Below, one piece after another: positions 4,341 to 6,612 of a DNA stretch of 6,612 nt. The DNA lies in assembly GCA_021785375.1 (NCBI GenBank), contig JAJYFQ010000042.1, positions 1 to 6,612 of the forward strand, written 5' to 3'. Below the pieces are notes generated by a model, which was not told where the DNA came from, did not search any database, and saw nothing but the letters and a program-made list of their open reading frames with translations. Numbering within the stretch: the stretch's first letter is position 1; each line of letters opens with the position of its first letter. A program made the position numbers and the translations under genes. The stretch comes from Microcaldota archaeon (GTDB taxonomy: Archaea > Micrarchaeota > Micrarchaeia > Micrarchaeales > CABMGC01).

Positions 4341-5829
4341 TACCCTTCTTCGACGGTCTTCCTCTCTTCGGTTTCAGCTCAGGTCTCTTCTCCGACTTCG
4401 TCTCGGCCTTCTTCTCTTCCTCCCTTGCCTCAACCTTCTTCTCCTGGGCCTTCGCCCCCTTGTAGTACTTGGCGATGAAGTCCTTCTTGACCCTCGTCAG
4501 CTCGTCCTGAGGCAGGAGTGACAGGAGATCCCACCCTATGCCCAGGGTGTCCTCTATCGTCCTCCTCTCGTTGAATCCCTGGCCTATGAACCTGGCCTCG
4601 AACTCGTCCCCGAACTTGAGGTACCTCTTGTCGCTCTCGCTCAGCGCCTCCGCACCAACTATGGCGCTCAGGCTCTTTGCGTCCTGGGCCTTTGCGTACG
4701 CGCTGTAGAGCTGGTTCGCTACATTGCTGTGGTCCTCCCTTGTCTTCCCTGCCCCTATTCCGTTGTTCATGAGCCTCGAGAGCGATCCGAGCGGCTGTAT
4801 CGGTGGATAGACTCCCTTGTTGACAAGGTCCCTGCTGCGGAAGATCTGCCCCTCGGTGATGTATCCAGTGAGGTCTGGTATCGGGTGCGTGACGTCGTCG
4901 CTCGGCATCGTCACCACGTTGAGCTGCGTTATGCTTCCCTTCTTGCCCTTGATTATGCCTGCCCTCTCGTAGATGCTCGCGAGGTCCGTGTACATGTATC
5001 CGGGATATCCTCTCCTTCCGGGAACCTCCTCCCTTGCGCTGGAGAGTTCCCTGAGAGCCTCGGCGTAGTTCGTCATGTCGTTGAGGATGACGAGCACGTG
5101 CATTCCCCTGTCATAAGCAAGGTACTCTGCGGTGGTGAGAGCCAGTCTCGGCGTGAGGATTCTCTCTATGCTTGGATCATCTGCAAGGTTGATGAATGCA
5201 ACCGTCCTCTTCAGCGCCCCCGTCTTCCTGAACTCGTTTATGAAGAACGAAGCGTCGTCGTACGTTATTCCTATACCCGCGAAGACCACGGCGAAGCCCT
5301 CGTTGCTCCCCTTGACGTTGGCCTGCCTGACTATCTGCGCGGTGAGCTGGTTGTGCGGAAGCCCGGATGCTGAGAAGAGCGGAAGCTTCTGCCCTCGTAC
5401 AAGCGTGTCCAGTCCGTCTATCGCAGAGACCCCTGTCTCTATGAAGTCGCTCGGCTTCTCCCTCGCGGAAGGGTTTATGGGTGAACCGTTTATGTCCCTC
5501 TTCTCGCTCGCCGCAATGCCGGTGCTGCCGTCTCTCGGCTTTCCCTGCCCGTTGAATACCCTGCCGAGCATCTCCTCGCTGACCCCGAGGTTGAATGTCT
5601 CGCCCAGGAAGCTCACTGAGGTCTTGTCGACATTGATTCCGTCGGTAGGACCGAAGACCTGGACCACGGCGAACTTGTCCGTGGTCTCGAGCACCTGGCC
5701 CAACCTAGACTCCCCGCTCGGCAGCTTTATCCTTACTACTTCGTTGTACTGCGCGTTCCTCACCTTACTGACCACAACTAGTGGCCCGGCTACATTCTCG
5801 ATTGTGCTATACTCTATCTCGAACTTCAT
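4333..5829 (-). CDS. atpB: A-type ATP synthase subunit B (non-catalytic), with basic C-terminal tail
   Basis: A 498-residue protein with all three domains of the regulatory subunit of the A3B3 head. The N-terminal barrel starts at MKFEIEYSTIENVAGPLVVV. The nucleotide-binding domain has the degenerate P-loop SASGLPHNQLTAQI (153-166) in place of GxxxxGKT, the mark of the non-catalytic B subunit. LVILNDMTNYAEALRE lies at 246-261, PSDDVTHPIPDLTGYITEGQ at 309-328, and the alpha/beta signature PPIQPLGSLSR at 342-352. The helical C-domain ends near residue 456. A Lys/Glu-rich tail of about 42 residues follows, closing with PKRGRPSKKGRK, which contains an AT-hook-like RGRP core; B subunits normally end shortly after the LLSLLP...LTRV...Y segment. 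The ATG lies 4 bases after the atpA stop, with GAAGTGAT as ribosome-binding sequence. The body call is firm; the tail's role is unknown. Confidence 0.97.
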   Translation of the reverse strand: MKFEIEYSTIENVAGPLVVVSKVRNAQYNEVVRIKLPSGESRLGQVLETTDKFAVVQVFGPTDGINVDKTSVSFLGETFNLGVSEEMLGRVFNGQGKPRDGSTGIAASEKRDINGSPINPSAREKPSDFIETGVSAIDGLDTLVRGQKLPLFSASGLPHNQLTAQIVRQANVKGSNEGFAVVFAGIGITYDDASFFINEFRKTGALKRTVAFINLADDPSIERILTPRLALTTAEYLAYDRGMHVLVILNDMTNYAEALRELSSAREEVPGRRGYPGYMYTDLASIYERAGIIKGKKGSITQLNVVTMPSDDVTHPIPDLTGYITEGQIFRSRDLVNKGVYPPIQPLGSLSRLMNNGIGAGKTREDHSNVANQLYSAYAKAQDAKSLSAIVGAEALSESDKRYLKFGDEFEARFIGQGFNERRTIEDTLGIGWDLLSLLPQDELTRVKKDFIAKYYKGAKAQEKKVEAREEEKKAETKSEKRPELKPKRGRPSKKGRK

Positions 5830-5832
5830 AAC

Positions 5833-5842
5833 ATCACTTCTC
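5833..5842 (-). promoter_or_regulatory. Ribosome-binding sequence spanning the atpA stop codon
   Basis: The minus strand reads GAGAAGTGATGTTATG, where TGA is the atpA stop and ATG the atpB start. GTGAT fits the 16S rRNA tail complement. The sequence differs from the dph6/Nudix junction in only two of sixteen bases. Confidence 0.6.
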
Positions 5843-6612
5843 GTTTTCCTGCGACGCCTGGTACTCCTTCACAAGGGCCCTGAACTCGGCATCGGTGTCT
5901 TCCTTCACCTTCTTTCCTGCCCTCTCAATATCATCCTCCTTCACCCCCTTCAGCCTGGAGATGTCCTCCCTAATCTTCATCTTCATTATCTTGTCGGCCT
6001 CGACCTGCGCCTTGAGCGCCTCCTCGGCCTTTGTCCTGAAGTGGAGTATCGCATCGAGGATTATGCTCTGCTTCCTCATGCTGGTGTACGTGTCTATCTC
6101 GTCGTACGCATTCTGCACGAGGAAACCCTCCCTTATCATCCTTCCTATCTCGAGGATTATCTTCTCGCTGTCCGGAAGCGCGTCGGCTCCTACGAGCTGC
6201 ACGATGTCCTTGAGCTCCGCCTCGCGCTGGAGCAATTTCATCGCCGCGGCCCTGTTGGTTACGAACTGCTCGCCGATGTTCTTGACGTACCAGTCCTTCA
6301 TGCTGTCAAGATATAGCGAATAGCTGTTCAGCCAGTTGACGGACGGGAAGTGCCTCGCGCTTGCTAGCGCCGCGTCGAGCGACCAGAAGGCCTTCACCAC
6401 CCTCAGCGTACCCTGCGATACGGGCTCGGATAGGTCTCCTCCTGCGGGCGATACCGCTCCTATTATCGTCACCGATCCCATCTCGCCGCTGAGACTCTCG
6501 ACCTTTCCCCCCCGCTCGTAATACTCTGCGAGCCTCTTAGGAAGGTACGCCGGGTATCCTTCCTCTCCCGGCATCTCTTCAAGCCTTGCCGAGATCTCTC
6601 TCATGGCCTCCG
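5834..6612 (-). CDS. atpA: A-type ATP synthase catalytic subunit A, C-terminal part
   Basis: The reading frame runs off the right edge, so the start is not in the window. The ATG at 6604-6602 is internal: the codons before it (GCC, GAG) continue the family sequence EAxREIS. About 258 residues are visible, under half of the usual length. Counting from that internal Met, SARLEEMPGEEGYPAYL is at 5-21, SPAGGDLSEPVSQGT at 52-66 (the alpha/beta ATPase signature region), and RHFPSVNWLNSYSLY at 84-98, followed by the helical C-terminal domain. The Walker A motif and the A-specific insertion must lie to the right. The catalytic A subunit makes or hydrolyses ATP at the A/B interfaces of the A1 head. 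The C-terminus ends in a charged helix (KEYQASQENEK) of normal type. It is the first visible gene of the atpA-atpB-atpD series. Confidence 0.97.
   Translation of the reverse strand, partial: EAMREISARLEEMPGEEGYPAYLPKRLAEYYERGGKVESLSGEMGSVTIIGAVSPAGGDLSEPVSQGTLRVVKAFWSLDAALASARHFPSVNWLNSYSLYLDSMKDWYVKNIGEQFVTNRAAAMKLLQREAELKDIVQLVGADALPDSEKIILEIGRMIREGFLVQNAYDEIDTYTSMRKQSIILDAILHFRTKAEEALKAQVEADKIMKMKIREDISRLKGVKEDDIERAGKKVKEDTDAEFRALVKEYQASQENEK

Noticed and set aside
5132..6316. Open frame of 394 codons on the plus strand across the atpA/atpB junction
   Set aside because: It is fully antisense to two strongly conserved genes, its translation has no recognisable domain, and it crosses their junction. 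It follows from the scarcity of Leu and Ser codons that create stops on the other strand.
5834..6604. Start of atpA at the ATG at 6604
   Set aside because: The codons before it continue the conserved family sequence and the protein would lack the catalytic P-loop, so the gene begins outside the window.

Overview
The window looks archaeal. Its right two thirds carry, on the minus strand, the end of an A-type (archaeal) ATP synthase operon in the order A, B, D, followed by a Dph6-type diphthamide enzyme and a Nudix hydrolase. Further archaeal signs are a consensus box A (TTTATAAA) with a very short leader in front of the Yip1 gene, GTGAT-type ribosome-binding sequences, a tRNA without encoded CCA, and an alanine-aminotransferase-like protein close to the euryarchaeal type. 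The exact lineage cannot be read from the window. Thermoplasmatota or a Micrarchaeota-like group is possible, but that is a guess.

Layout. Positions 1-252 are visibly AT-richer than the rest. They hold a 3' remnant of a PIN-domain (VapC-like) gene and a cluster of inverted repeats, one of which copies the shape of a tRNA T-arm. Positions 253-323 hold tRNA-Val(UAC) on the minus strand, and a PLP-dependent aminotransferase on the same strand ends 8 bases upstream of it. Positions 1553-1744 are a divergent promoter region with a 14-bp perfect palindrome. Positions 1745-2344 encode a Yip1-family integral membrane protein on the plus strand, closed by a hairpin plus T-run. From 2450 to the right edge the minus strand carries a compact cluster read as atpA (5' end outside the window), atpB, atpD, dph6, Nudix.

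How the genes work together. AtpA and AtpB form the catalytic head and AtpD the rotor shaft of the membrane-attached A1Ao ATP synthase. Dph6 performs the last step of diphthamide synthesis on elongation factor 2, and the Nudix protein probably cleaves a nucleoside diphosphate derivative. The junctions A/B and Dph6/Nudix have 4-base gaps, and B/D overlaps by one base. All three carry the same GAAGTGAT sequence with the upstream stop codon inside it, which points to translational coupling.

I found no convincing new multi-gene system, CRISPR array or complete mobile element. The observations most worth checking are the C-terminal basic tail of AtpB with an AT-hook-like motif, the repeated stop-codon/ribosome-binding element, the PIN remnant beside a tRNA with a palindrome cluster, and the palindrome between the divergent genes.
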